A stretch of DNA of 64,000 nucleotides from Aliirhizobium smilacinae (GTDB taxonomy: Bacteria > Pseudomonadota > Alphaproteobacteria > Rhizobiales > Rhizobiaceae). The notes under the pieces are model-generated. The model was not told the origin of the DNA and made no database searches. It saw only the letters and a program-made list of their open reading frames with translations. Each line of letters opens with the position of its first letter. Positions within the stretch are counted from its first letter, which is position 1. Positions 1 to 9,552 of the stretch are shown one piece after another. The translations under genes and the position numbers were made by a program. The stretch lies in NCBI RefSeq assembly GCF_006335145.1, contig NZ_VDMN01000003.1, positions 248,001 through 312,000 of the forward strand. Reading direction: 5' to 3'.

Positions 1-1017
1 GACGTTCTTGACCCGGCATTGCTGCGTCCAGGCCGTTTCGACCGTCAGGTCGTCGTGCCTAACCCGGATATCGTCGGCCGCGAGCGCATCCTCAAGGTTC
101 ATGCCCGCAACGTACCGCTTGCTCCGAACGTCGATCTCAAGGTTCTGGCTCGCGGTACGCCCGGATTCTCCGGCGCCGACCTGATGAACCTCGTCAACGA
201 ATCTGCCCTGATGGCTGCGCGCCGCAACAAGCGCCTCGTCACCATGCAGGAATTCGAGGACGCCAAGGACAAGATCATGATGGGTGCGGAGCGCCGCTCC
301 TCCGCCATGACCGAGGCCGAAAAGAAGCTCACCGCCTATCACGAAGCCGGCCACGCCATCACGGCTCTCAAGGTTGCGCTTGCCGATCCGTTGCACAAGG
401 CGACGATCATTCCGCGCGGCCGTGCGCTCGGCATGGTCATGCAGTTGCCGGAAGGCGACCGCTATTCGATGAGCTACAAGTGGATGGTGTCGCGGCTGAC
501 CATCATGATGGGCGGTCGTGTCGCCGAAGAACTGACGTTCGGCAAGGAGAACATCACATCCGGCGCGTCGTCGGATATCGAGCAGGCGACCAAGCTTGCC
601 CGTGCGATGGTGACGCAGTGGGGCTTCTCCGACGTGCTCGGCCAGGTCGCTTATGGTGAGAACCAGCAGGAAGTCTTCCTCGGTCATTCCGTGTCGCAGT
701 CGAAGAATGTCTCCGAAGCGACCGCACAGAAGATCGATACCGAAGTGCGTCGCCTCATCGATGAGGCCTATCAGGAAGCCCGTCAGATCCTTACCGACCA
801 TCACGATGGTTTCGTGGCGATCGCCGAGGGTCTGCTGGAATATGAGACGCTGACCGGCGAAGAGATCAAGGCGCTGATCAGGGGCGAAAAGCCGGCACGC
901 GATCTTGGTGACGATTCGGCGCCGAACCGAGGTTCGGCCGTGCCATCGACCGGTGCCAAGAAGGACGAGCCCAAGGGCGGTGAGCCTGAAGCCGGCCTCG
1001 AGCCGCAGCCGCACTGA
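1..1017 (+). CDS. ftsH: ATP-dependent zinc metalloprotease FtsH (3' part)
   Basis: Membrane-anchored AAA+ protease that degrades misfolded membrane proteins and short-lived regulators. The gene enters from the left edge in frame 1, so the N-terminal membrane segments and Walker motifs lie outside the window. What remains starts in the second region of homology ([12 protein letters not shown]). It continues through the AAA lid into the peptidase domain, with the zinc motif HEAGH at nt 340-354 and the third zinc-ligand Asp in [11 protein letters not shown]. The tail after about residue 300 is hydrophilic and rich in Pro, Gly and Glu, as is usual for FtsH. A strong terminator follows, so glmM downstream probably has its own promoter. 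Confidence 0.97.
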   Translation, partial: DVLDPALLRPGRFDRQVVVPNPDIVGRERILKVHARNVPLAPNVDLKVLARGTPGFSGADLMNLVNESALMAARRNKRLVTMQEFEDAKDKIMMGAERRSSAMTEAEKKLTAYHEAGHAITALKVALADPLHKATIIPRGRALGMVMQLPEGDRYSMSYKWMVSRLTIMMGGRVAEELTFGKENITSGASSDIEQATKLARAMVTQWGFSDVLGQVAYGENQQEVFLGHSVSQSKNVSEATAQKIDTEVRRLIDEAYQEARQILTDHHDGFVAIAEGLLEYETLTGEEIKALIRGEKPARDLGDDSAPNRGSAVPSTGAKKDEPKGGEPEAGLEPQPH

Positions 1018-1037
1018 GTGAACTATAGGAACTGAAC

Positions 1038-1073
1038 ATGGCCGCCGTGGAGTGATCCACGGCGGCCATTTTA
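1038..1073 (+). terminator. Rho-independent terminator after ftsH
   Basis: A 13-bp perfect stem (ATGGCCGCCGTGG at 1038-1050 with CCACGGCGGCCAT at 1057-1069), a six-base loop, then TTTAT. It lies 20 bases after the ftsH stop. Confidence 0.85.
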
Positions 1074-1250
1074 TGTTAACGATGACTTATCCGGTCACGG
1101 GATATGATCGGCTTTGACGCTAATTTAAGTGCTTGGGCCGCGTGACTGTGGCATGAGCCGGATAAATGCCGATCCCAGAAGACGCGGCAGCGGGCCATAG
1201 GTTGATCCTGTCCCGCAGCGCGAGGATCGCGCGATGACGAAGGAGATTAC

Positions 1251-2606
1251 ATGGCACGCCGCTATTTCGGTACCGATGGTATCCGTGGGCATTCGAATGT
1301 CTTCCCGATGACGCCCGATCTCGCAATGCGGGTCGGCATTGCCGTCGGCACCATTTTCCGCAACGGCAGCCACCGTCACCGTGTCGTGATCGGCAAGGAC
1401 ACTCGTCTTTCCGGATACATGCTCGAAAACGCAATGGTGGCCGGTTTTACCGCCGCGGGCCTCGACGTTTTCCTTCTGGGTCCAATTCCGACGCCGGCCG
1501 TCGCCATGCTGACAAGGTCGCTGCGCGCAGACGTCGGCGTGATGATCTCGGCATCCCACAACCCGTTCGAGGACAACGGCATCAAGCTGTTCGGTCCCGA
1601 TGGTTACAAGCTTTCCGACGAACTGGAGATGCGCATCGAGGATCTGCTCGACAGCGACCTTCATGCCCAGTTGGCGAAATCCGCCGATATCGGCCGTGCA
1701 AAGCGCGTAGAAGGTGACATTTACCGTTATATCGAGCAGGCCAAGCGCACGCTGCCGCGTGACGTTACACTGCATGGCCTGCGGGTTGCGATCGACTGTG
1801 CCAATGGCGCCGCCTACAAGGTTGCACCTCTGGCGCTCTGGGAACTCGGCGCCGAGGTTGTGACGATCGGTAACGAGCCGAATGGTACGAACATCAATCT
1901 CGACTGCGGATCGACCAGCCCGGAAGCACTGCAGAAGAAGGTTCACGAAGTTCGAGCCGATATCGGCATTGCGCTGGATGGCGATGCGGACCGCGTGATC
2001 ATCGTCGATGAGAATGGCGAGATCATCGACGGCGACCAGCTGATGGCCGTGATTGGCGAAAGCTGGGCGCAGGACCAGCGCCTGACAGGTGGCGGCATCG
2101 TTGCGACCGTCATGTCAAACCTCGGTCTTGAACGTTTTCTCGACGACAAGGGGCTGACGCTTGCCCGCACCAAGGTCGGCGACCGTTATGTCGTCGAGCA
2201 TATGCGCAATCATGACTTCAACGTCGGCGGCGAACAATCCGGCCATATCGTGCTTTCGGATTTCGGCACAACCGGCGACGGTCTTGTTGCGGCGCTGCAG
2301 ATCCTGGCCTGCGTGAAGAAGCTTGGCCGACCGGTCAGCGAAGTCTGCCGCCGGTTCGAACCGGTGCCGCAGCTTCTCAAGAACGTTCGTTTTTCGGGTG
2401 GCAAGCCGCTTGAGGATCTCGTCGTGCGTCAGGCGATTGCCGATGCAGAAGCGGAACTCGGTTCCAAGGGCCGTCTCGTCATTCGCCCGTCCGGCACAGA
2501 GCCGCTGATTCGTGTGATGGCGGAAGGTGACGACCGCGGCCAGGTTGAGAAGATCGTCAACGGTCTGATCGACGTCATCGCAAACGTCCGGTCCGAAGCC
2601 GCCTGA
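1251..2606 (+). CDS. glmM: Phosphoglucosamine mutase GlmM
   Basis: Converts glucosamine-6-phosphate to glucosamine-1-phosphate in the cytoplasm, feeding UDP-GlcNAc for peptidoglycan and lipid A. At 451 aa it has the normal family length. It opens with the family's YFGTDGIRG. The phospho-acceptor Ser is S102 in SASHNP, the metal loop DGDADR holds D243, D245 and D247, and the C-terminal phosphate loop reads [12 protein letters not shown]. The ATG follows GAAGGAGATTAC, a strong ribosome binding site. The ftsH-glmM order is common in alphaproteobacteria, but the terminator between the genes here argues for separate transcription. Confidence 0.98.
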   Translation: MARRYFGTDGIRGHSNVFPMTPDLAMRVGIAVGTIFRNGSHRHRVVIGKDTRLSGYMLENAMVAGFTAAGLDVFLLGPIPTPAVAMLTRSLRADVGVMISASHNPFEDNGIKLFGPDGYKLSDELEMRIEDLLDSDLHAQLAKSADIGRAKRVEGDIYRYIEQAKRTLPRDVTLHGLRVAIDCANGAAYKVAPLALWELGAEVVTIGNEPNGTNINLDCGSTSPEALQKKVHEVRADIGIALDGDADRVIIVDENGEIIDGDQLMAVIGESWAQDQRLTGGGIVATVMSNLGLERFLDDKGLTLARTKVGDRYVVEHMRNHDFNVGGEQSGHIVLSDFGTTGDGLVAALQILACVKKLGRPVSEVCRRFEPVPQLLKNVRFSGGKPLEDLVVRQAIADAEAELGSKGRLVIRPSGTEPLIRVMAEGDDRGQVEKIVNGLIDVIANVRSEAA

Positions 2607-2612
2607 TATTGA

Positions 2613-2630
2613 TGGCGGCTAAGGCCGCCA
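2613..2630. terminator. Hairpin between convergent glmM and GH15 gene
   Basis: TGGCGGC, a four-base loop, then GCCGCCA, placed 6 bases after the glmM stop and overlapping the stop codon of the convergent gene. It has no U-run on either strand, so it is at best a weak terminator. Confidence 0.4.
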
Positions 2631-4421
2631 CTCTCTGAATTTCCCGTCGAGAGCGCCATCGAGATAAAAGGCGGCGCTGATCAGGGCGAGGTGGGTGAGT
2701 GCCTGCGGGAAATTCCCGAGAAATTCGCCGCGAGGATCGAATTCTTCGGCATAGAGCTGGAGATGATTGCCGAACAGCAGCAGCTTTTCCATGTTGATCT
2801 CCGCTTCCTGCAATCGGCCGGCGCGGGCGAGGCATTCGACGAACCAGAATGAACAGGCGCCGAAGAAACCCTCTCTGCCGTCCAGCCCATCCTGCCATTT
2901 GTAACGCATGACGAGGCTGTCATCAGCCAGTTCGCGCGATATCGCGTCGAGCGTCGCAAGCCATTTCGGATCGGTGGCGCTGATGAAGCGGACGAGCGGC
3001 ATCATCAGCATCGAGGCATCCAGTTGCGTGCCGCCTTTTGCATGGACGAAATGGCCGTGCTTCTCGTTCCAGAAATTCGCCCAGATGTCCTCGGTAATCG
3101 CATTGCGGGTTTCGATCCACCGGGCAAAAGGGGCAGCCAGCGATCTCTTTTGAGCAAGGCGCAATGCTCGATCGACGGCGACCCAGCACATCAGCCGGGA
3201 ATGCAGATGTTCCTGCGGTTCGCTGCGCGCCTCCCATATTCCGGCATCCGGCTGCTGCCACACGTCACAGACATGATCGACGACGTTGCGGACGTTCAGC
3301 CAGTTCTCATGTGAGATGGAGCCGCCGTATTTGTTGCTGATGTAAATGGAATCGAGCAGTTCGCCGTAGATGTCCAGCTGGATCTGGCCGGCTGCATCAT
3401 TGCCGATTCTCACAGGGCGTGCGCCGCCATAACCGCGAAGATGATCGAGCGATTCCTCACGCGCCACCCTTGAGCCATCGAGATTGTACATGATCTGGAC
3501 ATTACCGTCGGATCGGTCTGTCCGCTCGCTGATCCAGCGGCCAAAGGCATTGGCTTCATCGAGGTAACCGAGACGCATCAGCGCATAGATCGAGAAGGAT
3601 GCGTCACGGATCCATGTTGCGCGGTAATCCCAGTTGCGTTCGCCACCCGGAGCCTCCGGCAGGCCGAAGGTGCCGGCTGCGGCAATGGAGCCGTATTCGG
3701 CTGAGGTCAGCATTTTCAATGTAAGCGCAGATCGGGTAACCGAGGCGCGCCAGCGACCGCGATAGGTGGATTTTTTGGCCCAGCCCTGCCAGTACGCATT
3801 TGTCTCGCGAAGAACGGCGTCGATCTTTTGCGTGTCTGGCGCATTGCGCGTCTCGTCGCCATCCAGCGTGAAGTCGATCGTTTCGCCGCATTTCAACGAG
3901 AATTCCGCCAAGGCCGCTCCATGCTGGACATGGAAGTCCACTGCGGCTGACAGGCGAAGGGTGAAATCACCACAATGGAAAAAGACGTGGCCCTTGCCGG
4001 TCTTCACCTTCGGCGTGTTGCGGGCGTAATCGAATCGCGGCCAGCATTTCAGCTTGAAGGTCACCTTGCCACGCGTGACCGTCACGCGGCGGATCAGAGA
4101 GGATGGCTCATCCAGGTTTTGCGGCAGCGGCATGAAGTCGACAATCTCGGCGCTGTCGCTACTGCCGAGCCATCGGGTCAGCAGAACATTGCTTTCGGGA
4201 ATGTACATCTGCAGGCGCCGTGCGCCGTCCATCTGCGGCGTCAGTTCGAACGCGCCGCCCTGATCGGGGTCGAGGAGAGCGGCGAATATGCTAGGGCTGT
4301 CGAGGTTCGGCCAGCACAGGTAGTCGATCGTGCAATCCTTGGCGACGAGCGCGATCGTGCGCATGTTGCCGATGGCGCCATGCTCGGCGATGGGTCGGGG
4401 GACATCGACGGTGTGTACCAT
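2619..4421 (-). CDS. Glycoside hydrolase family 15 protein (glucoamylase/trehalase-like)
   Basis: Predicted cytoplasmic (alpha/alpha)6-barrel glycosidase. GH15 members of this bacterial type act on trehalose or alpha-glucans; the substrate cannot be told from sequence. Hallmarks are the N-terminal IGNMRTIALV and TIDYLCWPNLDSPSIFAALL, GGERNWDYRATWIRDASF in the middle (the family's WDYR..WIRD signature), and W..DAGIWEAR further on. The chosen ATG at 4421 gives 600 aa and matches the usual family N-terminus. The frame also stays open to an ATG at 4478 and a TTG at 4541, and none of the three has a convincing ribosome binding site. There is no signal peptide. The gene is divergent from the outer-membrane protein, and a CtrA box lies between them. 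Confidence 0.88.
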   Translation of the reverse strand: MVHTVDVPRPIAEHGAIGNMRTIALVAKDCTIDYLCWPNLDSPSIFAALLDPDQGGAFELTPQMDGARRLQMYIPESNVLLTRWLGSSDSAEIVDFMPLPQNLDEPSSLIRRVTVTRGKVTFKLKCWPRFDYARNTPKVKTGKGHVFFHCGDFTLRLSAAVDFHVQHGAALAEFSLKCGETIDFTLDGDETRNAPDTQKIDAVLRETNAYWQGWAKKSTYRGRWRASVTRSALTLKMLTSAEYGSIAAAGTFGLPEAPGGERNWDYRATWIRDASFSIYALMRLGYLDEANAFGRWISERTDRSDGNVQIMYNLDGSRVAREESLDHLRGYGGARPVRIGNDAAGQIQLDIYGELLDSIYISNKYGGSISHENWLNVRNVVDHVCDVWQQPDAGIWEARSEPQEHLHSRLMCWVAVDRALRLAQKRSLAAPFARWIETRNAITEDIWANFWNEKHGHFVHAKGGTQLDASMLMMPLVRFISATDPKWLATLDAISRELADDSLVMRYKWQDGLDGREGFFGACSFWFVECLARAGRLQEAEINMEKLLLFGNHLQLYAEEFDPRGEFLGNFPQALTHLALISAAFYLDGALDGKFREWRP

Positions 4422-4587
4422 CGATTTGCCCGCATCGTCTTTCGAATGCTTCAATGCCGGTCCTTTCGCGTTGCGCATGTCAACGCTGGAAAAGGATATC
4501 GGCTCCCTTGAAGTGATGCTGAACTTTGCGTGATGCGCCAAGTAACGCTTCTGTTTCGCAATGGAGCAGATTGGTAAACGGCTATGG

Positions 4588-4602
4588 TTAAGTGGGGCTT
4601 AA
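4588..4602. promoter_or_regulatory. CtrA box TTAA-N7-TTAA upstream of outer-membrane protein gene
   Basis: TTAA at 4588-4591, seven bases, then TTAA at 4599-4602. The match to the full CtrA consensus is exact and sits inside a longer palindrome, GGTTAAG-tgggg-CTTAACC. It is 82 bp before the ATG of the outer-membrane protein gene and also faces the divergent GH15 gene. CtrA itself is encoded in this window. Confidence 0.6.
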
Positions 4603-4683
4603 CCTTTATCATTCATTCTCCATGCCAAATAGGGTGGTCGTGCGTGCGGCACGCCATGCATGACGAAGCTTGGAGAAGCGAAC

Positions 4684-5523
4684 ATGAAGATGCGCCTTGC
4701 AGCCACGGTTGCTGCGGCAATGCTGCTGGCCGGCGTTGCCCAGTCGGCAGACCTCTATCAGCCCCAGCCGGCGGAACCGATCATGGATGCGCCGGAAGTG
4801 ACGGTGCAGGAAGCGACCGGATGGTATCTCCGGGGCGATGCCGCATATTCGTTCAACAAGCTTCGCGGCGCTGAATATTTCCAGGGATCGAACGCCAATC
4901 GTGTCGATTTCGACCGTGCGGAGTTGAAAGACAGTTTCGCGCTCGGCATGGGTGTCGGTTATCAGGTCAACAGCTACCTGCGCACCGACCTGACATTCGA
5001 CTACCTCACCAAGTCCGACTTTCGTGGTGGGACCACCGGCGAGTGCGGCGTGGGCGTGCCCTGCACCTCGCGTGACGTTGCTTCGCTTCGCGCCTATTAC
5101 CTGATGGCGAACGCCTATGTCGATCTCGGCACATACGGTCTGTTCACGCCCTATCTCGGCGCTGGTATCGGCGGCGGTTACGTAAAGTGGGGTAACCTGC
5201 GCAATACGATCTGCGACGACCCGGCGGCTGGCGGTGACTGCTACAGCAATGACCACAAGGGCAGGGCAAAATGGCGGCTGGCCTATCAGTTCATGGCCGG
5301 CACTGCGATCGACCTGACCTGTAACCTGAAGGCCGATGTCGGTTATCGCTTCCGTCACACTCTGGCTGGTGACATGTTCGGTTACGACGACAATGGCGGC
5401 CCTGGCAGCGACAAGGGCTTCTACAGCCACGAGGCGCGCGTCGGCGCCCGTTATATGTTCAACAATAACTGTGATGCACCTGTGGCCTACGAGCCGGCTC
5501 CGGAACCGATCGTCTACAAGTGA
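4684..5523 (+). CDS. Outer membrane beta-barrel protein (Omp25/Omp31-like)
   Basis: Predicted small outer-membrane barrel of 279 aa. A signal peptide (MKMRLAATVAAAM..., cleavage probably after AQSA) precedes a Pro-rich linker. The mature part has alternating amphipathic strands typical of the rhizobial and Brucella Omp25/Omp31/RopB group: GWYLRGDAAYSF, FALGMGVGYQVN, YLRTDLTFDYL, GLFTPYLGAGIGGGYV and a late YRFRHTLAG/ARVGARYMFNNN. Two cysteine pairs (CGVGVPC and C..DPAAGGDC) may form loop disulfides. The ATG at 4684 follows TTGGAGAAGCGAAC; the upstream in-frame ATG at 4660 lacks this. The protein ends in VYK after a Pro/Glu-rich tail, unlike the aromatic end of classic porins. A terminator follows. 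Confidence 0.85.
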   Translation: MKMRLAATVAAAMLLAGVAQSADLYQPQPAEPIMDAPEVTVQEATGWYLRGDAAYSFNKLRGAEYFQGSNANRVDFDRAELKDSFALGMGVGYQVNSYLRTDLTFDYLTKSDFRGGTTGECGVGVPCTSRDVASLRAYYLMANAYVDLGTYGLFTPYLGAGIGGGYVKWGNLRNTICDDPAAGGDCYSNDHKGRAKWRLAYQFMAGTAIDLTCNLKADVGYRFRHTLAGDMFGYDDNGGPGSDKGFYSHEARVGARYMFNNNCDAPVAYEPAPEPIVYK

Positions 5524-5542
5524 GTTGGTATCACGAACATCA

Positions 5543-5567
5543 AAGCCGCCTTCGGGCGGCTTTTTTG
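5543..5567 (+). terminator. Rho-independent terminator after outer-membrane protein gene
   Basis: AAGCCGCC-TTCG-GGCGGCTT with a UUCG-type tetraloop, followed by six T, about 20 bases after the stop. Confidence 0.9.
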
Positions 5568-5595
5568 TTTCGAGCGATCACTCAGGAGGTTCCGC

Positions 5596-6189
5596 ATGCA
5601 TGCGCTTATCGTCTTACCGCATCCCGTTTCGACGTCGCTGTGTCATGAAATCGCGAGGCGTGTGGGGCAGGGCATAATTCATTCCGGTTCCGGCAATACA
5701 TTCGAGATAGCCGACCTTACGGCTGAAGAGTTCGATCCGCGATTTTCTTCCGCCGACTTTGCTGCACATCGTCATAGCGGCGCGCCGTCAAAGGACGTTG
5801 TTGCCGAGCAGGAGCGAATCGATCGGTCGGATGCCCTGGTTCTGGTGTTCCCCATCTACTGGTGGGCGATGCCGGGTCTTCTCAAGGGGTGGATCGATCG
5901 GGTTTTCGCCAATGGTTGGGCCTATGATGACAGCGGCGAAAAGGTGATCAAGAAACTCGGCCATCTGCCGATCCATCTGGTCGGCATCGGTGGTGCAGAT
6001 ATCGGCACTTATGAGCGGCACGGTTATCTTACGGCAATGAAGACGCAGATCGACCACGGAATTTTCGACTATTGTGGCTCGCCGGTCGTCACTTCCAAAC
6101 TTCTACTGGAATCGGACGGCCCTGACCAAACCGTCAACCTAAGCGCCGGATATACCATCGGCTCGGCGATTTTCCGGACAGGAAAATAG
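5596..6189 (+). CDS. NAD(P)H-dependent quinone oxidoreductase, flavodoxin fold
   Basis: A 197-aa FMN-dependent reductase of the NQO/MdaB/KefF-like flavodoxin-2 family, expected to reduce quinones by two electrons in the cytoplasm. The start MHALIVLPHP and the FMN/dimer region ALVLVFPIYWWAMPGLLKGWIDRVF match the family, as does the later VGIGGADIGTYERHGY. CAGGAGGTTCCGC before the ATG is a strong ribosome binding site. The gene is isolated between a terminator and the serC leader. Its physiological substrate is unknown. Confidence 0.85.
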   Translation: MHALIVLPHPVSTSLCHEIARRVGQGIIHSGSGNTFEIADLTAEEFDPRFSSADFAAHRHSGAPSKDVVAEQERIDRSDALVLVFPIYWWAMPGLLKGWIDRVFANGWAYDDSGEKVIKKLGHLPIHLVGIGGADIGTYERHGYLTAMKTQIDHGIFDYCGSPVVTSKLLLESDGPDQTVNLSAGYTIGSAIFRTGK

Positions 6190-6319
6190 AATGATAACAT
6201 CGTTATAAGCTGAGTTGTCCGGACCGTGGGAGACAGGCGGAGCAAATGCCTGCTTTCATGCATCTAGTGGAGGCGCGGCAAAATATCCGTCTTCTGCGAC
6301 ATGCGCCGCTTGACTGTGA

Positions 6320-6392
6320 AACGGGACGAATATATCCCAATCGGCGGGACACTCCTCCCCAACGAGGAGCCAATTACCTGGAAGGGTATACA
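6320..6392 (+). ncRNA. serC leader RNA motif (candidate)
   Basis: The 204-base space before serC ends in a structured leader. CTCCTC at 6352-6357 pairs with GAGGAG at 6364-6369. The flanking bases (TATATCCCAATCGGCGGGAC and GCCAATTACCTGG) and the position directly before the ribosome binding site resemble the serC motif known from alphaproteobacteria upstream of serC-serA operons. A further possible stem, GGCGC/GCGCC, lies at 6273-6307. The boundaries are approximate and I have not aligned it to the family model. The ligand or mechanism of the motif is not established. Confidence 0.55.
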
Positions 6393-6393
6393 T

Positions 6394-7575
6394 ATGGCCA
6401 ATGCCGCCGCAAAACCGGACATCCGTCCGAACAATACTCATTTTTCTTCTGGCCCTTGCGCCAAGCGTCCCGGATGGTCGCTTGAAGCGCTTTCCGATGC
6501 CCCGCTCGGTCGTTCGCACCGCGCCAAGGTTGGCAAGGACAAGCTGGCACAGGCCATCAATCTCACCCGTGAAGTCCTGAACGTTCCGGCGGATTACCGC
6601 ATCGGCATCGTTCCCGCCTCCGATACCGGCGCTGTCGAAATGGCGATGTGGTCGCTGCTCGGCGAGCGCGGCGTCGACATGGTCGCCTGGGAAAGCTTCG
6701 GTGCCGGCTGGGTCACCGACGTCGTCAAGCAGCTAAAGCTCAAGGACGTCCGCAAGATCGAGGCCGATTACGGCCTGCTGCCGGACCTTTCCACGATCGA
6801 CTTCGACCGTGACGTGGTCTTCACCTGGAACGGCACGACGTCTGGCGTCCGCGTTCCGAACGCCGATTTCATTCCGGCAGACCGCAAGGGCCTGACGATC
6901 TGCGACGCCACCTCTGCCGCGTTTGCGCAGGACATGGACTTTGCCAAGCTCGACGTCGTCACCTTCTCCTGGCAGAAGGTTCTGGGCGGCGAGGGCGGTC
7001 ACGGCATGATCATCCTCAGCCCACGCGCCGTAGAACGCCTGACGACCTACGTTCCGGCCTGGCCGCTGCCGAAGATCTTCCGCATGACTTCGGGCGGCAA
7101 GCTGTCCGAAGGCATCTTCAAGGGCGAGACCATCAACACGCCGTCGATGCTCTGCGTCGAGGACTATATCGATGCGCTCAACTGGGCAAAGACGGTCGGC
7201 GGCCTCAAAGGCCTGATCGCCCGCGCCGACGCGAACGCCAAGGTGATCTTCGATTTCGTCGAGGCCAACGACTGGATCGCCAATCTGGCGCAGGTCGACG
7301 AGACCCGTTCCAACACCTCCGTCTGCCTGAAGATCGCCGACGCTGATGTGGCCGCTCTCGATGCCGATGCACAGGCCGCTTTTGCCAAGGGCGTGACCTC
7401 GATCCTCGAAAAGGAAGGCGTTGCCCTTGATGTCGGTGCTTACCGCGACGCGCCGTCCGGTCTTCGCATCTGGGCCGGTGCCACGATCGAAGAGGCCGAC
7501 ATGAAGGCGCTGATGCCGTGGCTGACCTATGCGTTCGAAACGCAGAAGGCCACGCTTGCCAAGGCTGCTGCCTGA
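6394..7575 (+). CDS. serC: Phosphoserine aminotransferase SerC
   Basis: PLP enzyme of serine biosynthesis (3-phosphohydroxypyruvate plus glutamate to phosphoserine) that also acts in pyridoxine synthesis. The 393 aa match the alphaproteobacterial SerC subgroup. [12 protein letters not shown] is at the N-terminus and the PLP-Schiff-base lysine is K195 in [25 protein letters not shown] is also family-typical. The start ATG at 6394 follows GGAAGGGTATACAT. An upstream in-frame ATG at 6301 lies inside the leader RNA and is rejected. The next gene, serA, begins 93 bases later and is probably co-transcribed. Confidence 0.97.
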   Translation: MANAAAKPDIRPNNTHFSSGPCAKRPGWSLEALSDAPLGRSHRAKVGKDKLAQAINLTREVLNVPADYRIGIVPASDTGAVEMAMWSLLGERGVDMVAWESFGAGWVTDVVKQLKLKDVRKIEADYGLLPDLSTIDFDRDVVFTWNGTTSGVRVPNADFIPADRKGLTICDATSAAFAQDMDFAKLDVVTFSWQKVLGGEGGHGMIILSPRAVERLTTYVPAWPLPKIFRMTSGGKLSEGIFKGETINTPSMLCVEDYIDALNWAKTVGGLKGLIARADANAKVIFDFVEANDWIANLAQVDETRSNTSVCLKIADADVAALDADAQAAFAKGVTSILEKEGVALDVGAYRDAPSGLRIWAGATIEEADMKALMPWLTYAFETQKATLAKAAA

Positions 7576-7668
7576 TCTGATTTCCGGTGCCGCGCTTCTC
7601 TCGCATCGAGGGCGGCACCGTTTCATCCCGCATTCTCAAGACTGAACCCTTTTTCAGGAGCCCAGACC

Positions 7669-9264
7669 ATGGCACCTCGCGTACTCGTATCCGACGAATT
7701 GTCGGAAACCGCCGTCCAGATTTTCCGCGACCGCGGCGTCGAAGTCGATTTCCAGCCGAAACTCGGCAAGGACAAGGACAAGCTTGCCGAGATCATCGGC
7801 AATTATGACGGTCTCGCCATCCGCTCGGCCACCAAGGCGACGGAAAAGCTGATCGCCGCCGCGACCAACCTCAAGGTCATCGGCCGCGCCGGCATCGGCG
7901 TCGACAATGTCGATATTCCGGCCGCTTCCAAGCGCGGTATTATCGTCATGAACACCCCGTTCGGCAATTCGATCACGACCGCGGAACATGCCATCGCGCT
8001 GATGTTCGCCGTTGCCCGCCAGCTGCCGCAGGCCGATGCCTCGACCCAAGCCGGCAAGTGGGAAAAATCGAAATTCATGGGTGTCGAAATCACCGGCAAG
8101 ACGCTCGGCGTCATCGGTGCCGGCAATATCGGCGGCATCGTCTGCCGCAAGGCGATCGGCCTTGGCATGAACGTCATCGCCTATGACCCCTTCCTGTCGG
8201 CTGAACGCGCCCAAGAAATGGGCGTCGAGAAGGTTGAACTGGAAGACCTGCTCGCCCGTGCCGACTTCATCACCCTGCATGTGCCGATGACGGACAAGAC
8301 GCGCGGTATCCTGGGTAAGGAAAACCTTGCCAAGACCAAGCCGGGCGTTCGTATCATCAACTGTGCCCGTGGCGGTCTGGTCGATGAGGCAGCGCTTGCC
8401 GAAGCCATCAAGTCCGGTCATGTCGCCGGTGCCGGTTTCGACGTGTTCGAAGTCGAGCCCGCCACCGAAAGCCCGCTTTTCGGCCTTCCCAACGTCGTCT
8501 GCACCCCGCATCTGGGCGCCTCGACCACGGAAGCGCAGGAAAACGTTGCGCTGCAGGTCGCCGAACAGATGTCGGATTATCTGATCAAGGGTGCGGTTTC
8601 CAACGCCATCAACATGCCGTCGATCACCGCTGAAGAAGCGCCGATCCTGAAGCCGTTCATTCGTCTTGCCGACGTTCTCGGCGCCTTTGTCGGCCAGGTT
8701 TCGGATGACCCGATCAAGGAAATCGAGATCCTGTTCGATGGCCAGACGGCCAACATGAACACCCGCGCGCTGACTTCCGCACTGCTTGCCGGCCTGATCC
8801 GCAACCAGGTGGCCGACGTCAACATGGTTTCGGCCCCGATCATGATCAAGGAAAAGGGCATCGTGCTGTCCGAGGTCAAGCGCGACAAGACCGGCGTCTA
8901 TGACGGTTACATCAAGCTGACGGTAAAGACCGACAAGCAGACCCGCTCTGTTGCTGGCACCGTTTTCTCCGATGGCAAGCCGCGCTTCATCCAGATCAAG
9001 GGCATCAACCTCGATGCCGATGTCGGCGCCAACATGGTCTACATCTCCAATACCGACGTTCCCGGCATGATCGGTTTCATGGGTACGACTTTGGGTGACG
9101 CAGGCGTCAACATCGCCAACTTCCAGCTTGGCCGCGAAGTGGGCGGCGGCGATGCCATCGCGCTTCTCTATGTCGACGGCCCGGTATCGGAAGACGTTCT
9201 GGCCAAGTTGACCGCCAACCCGGCCGTGCGTCAGGCGCGTCCGCTGGTGTTCAACGTAGAATAA
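7669..9264 (+). CDS. serA: D-3-phosphoglycerate dehydrogenase SerA
   Basis: First enzyme of serine biosynthesis: 3-phosphoglycerate to 3-phosphohydroxypyruvate with NAD. At 531 aa it is the long form with three parts. Residues 1-100 and about 285-310 form the substrate domain. Residues about 101-285 form the NAD domain, with G150, G152 and G155 in GVIGAGNIGG, the catalytic Arg in NCARGG and the His in TPHLGAST. An intervening domain and an ACT domain follow (about 455-531, ISNTDVPGMIGFMG), expected to bind serine or another amino acid. CAGGAGCCCAGACC precedes the ATG. A strong terminator ends the serC-serA unit. Confidence 0.97.
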   Translation: MAPRVLVSDELSETAVQIFRDRGVEVDFQPKLGKDKDKLAEIIGNYDGLAIRSATKATEKLIAAATNLKVIGRAGIGVDNVDIPAASKRGIIVMNTPFGNSITTAEHAIALMFAVARQLPQADASTQAGKWEKSKFMGVEITGKTLGVIGAGNIGGIVCRKAIGLGMNVIAYDPFLSAERAQEMGVEKVELEDLLARADFITLHVPMTDKTRGILGKENLAKTKPGVRIINCARGGLVDEAALAEAIKSGHVAGAGFDVFEVEPATESPLFGLPNVVCTPHLGASTTEAQENVALQVAEQMSDYLIKGAVSNAINMPSITAEEAPILKPFIRLADVLGAFVGQVSDDPIKEIEILFDGQTANMNTRALTSALLAGLIRNQVADVNMVSAPIMIKEKGIVLSEVKRDKTGVYDGYIKLTVKTDKQTRSVAGTVFSDGKPRFIQIKGINLDADVGANMVYISNTDVPGMIGFMGTTLGDAGVNIANFQLGREVGGGDAIALLYVDGPVSEDVLAKLTANPAVRQARPLVFNVE

Positions 9265-9331
9265 ACTCATTCGCGACCATCGATTCCAGCGGCGGTCGTC
9301 TCGATTTTTCCTCCCAGGGAAGATGAAAAAA

Positions 9332-9365
9332 AGGGTCCGGTGCTACGCGCGCCGGGCCCTTTTTG
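9332..9365 (+). terminator. Rho-independent terminator after serA
   Basis: AGGGtCCGGtGC pairs with GCgCCGGgCCCT at 9332-9360, followed by TTTTTG. It closes the serC-serA operon. Confidence 0.88.
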
Positions 9366-9552
9366 TCTTCGCTGACGATTATGTGATCGGATGACGCTTA
9401 AAAACGCCCCTTGGTTGTATTTTCATCAATTGGCTCTCGTTGCCAAGTTCTGTAGCTACTAGGGCGGGAAAAATTGACGGAGGTCCTAAAATTTCCGCCA
9501 TGGCTCCCCATATCAGGGCAAGGACCGCATCGGGCGGCCAGAGGAGAATTTT

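Noticed and set aside
1125..1946. 273-codon frame antisense to glmM
   Set aside because: glmM has all catalytic motifs on the plus strand; the antisense frame has no start signal.
6246..6485. Small frame over the serC leader
   Set aside because: It overlaps the leader RNA and the serC start out of frame; no ribosome binding site.
7654..9270. 538-codon open frame antisense to serA
   Set aside because: Exact mirror of serA; high GC at third positions keeps the antisense frame open. No ribosome binding site and composition unlike protein.
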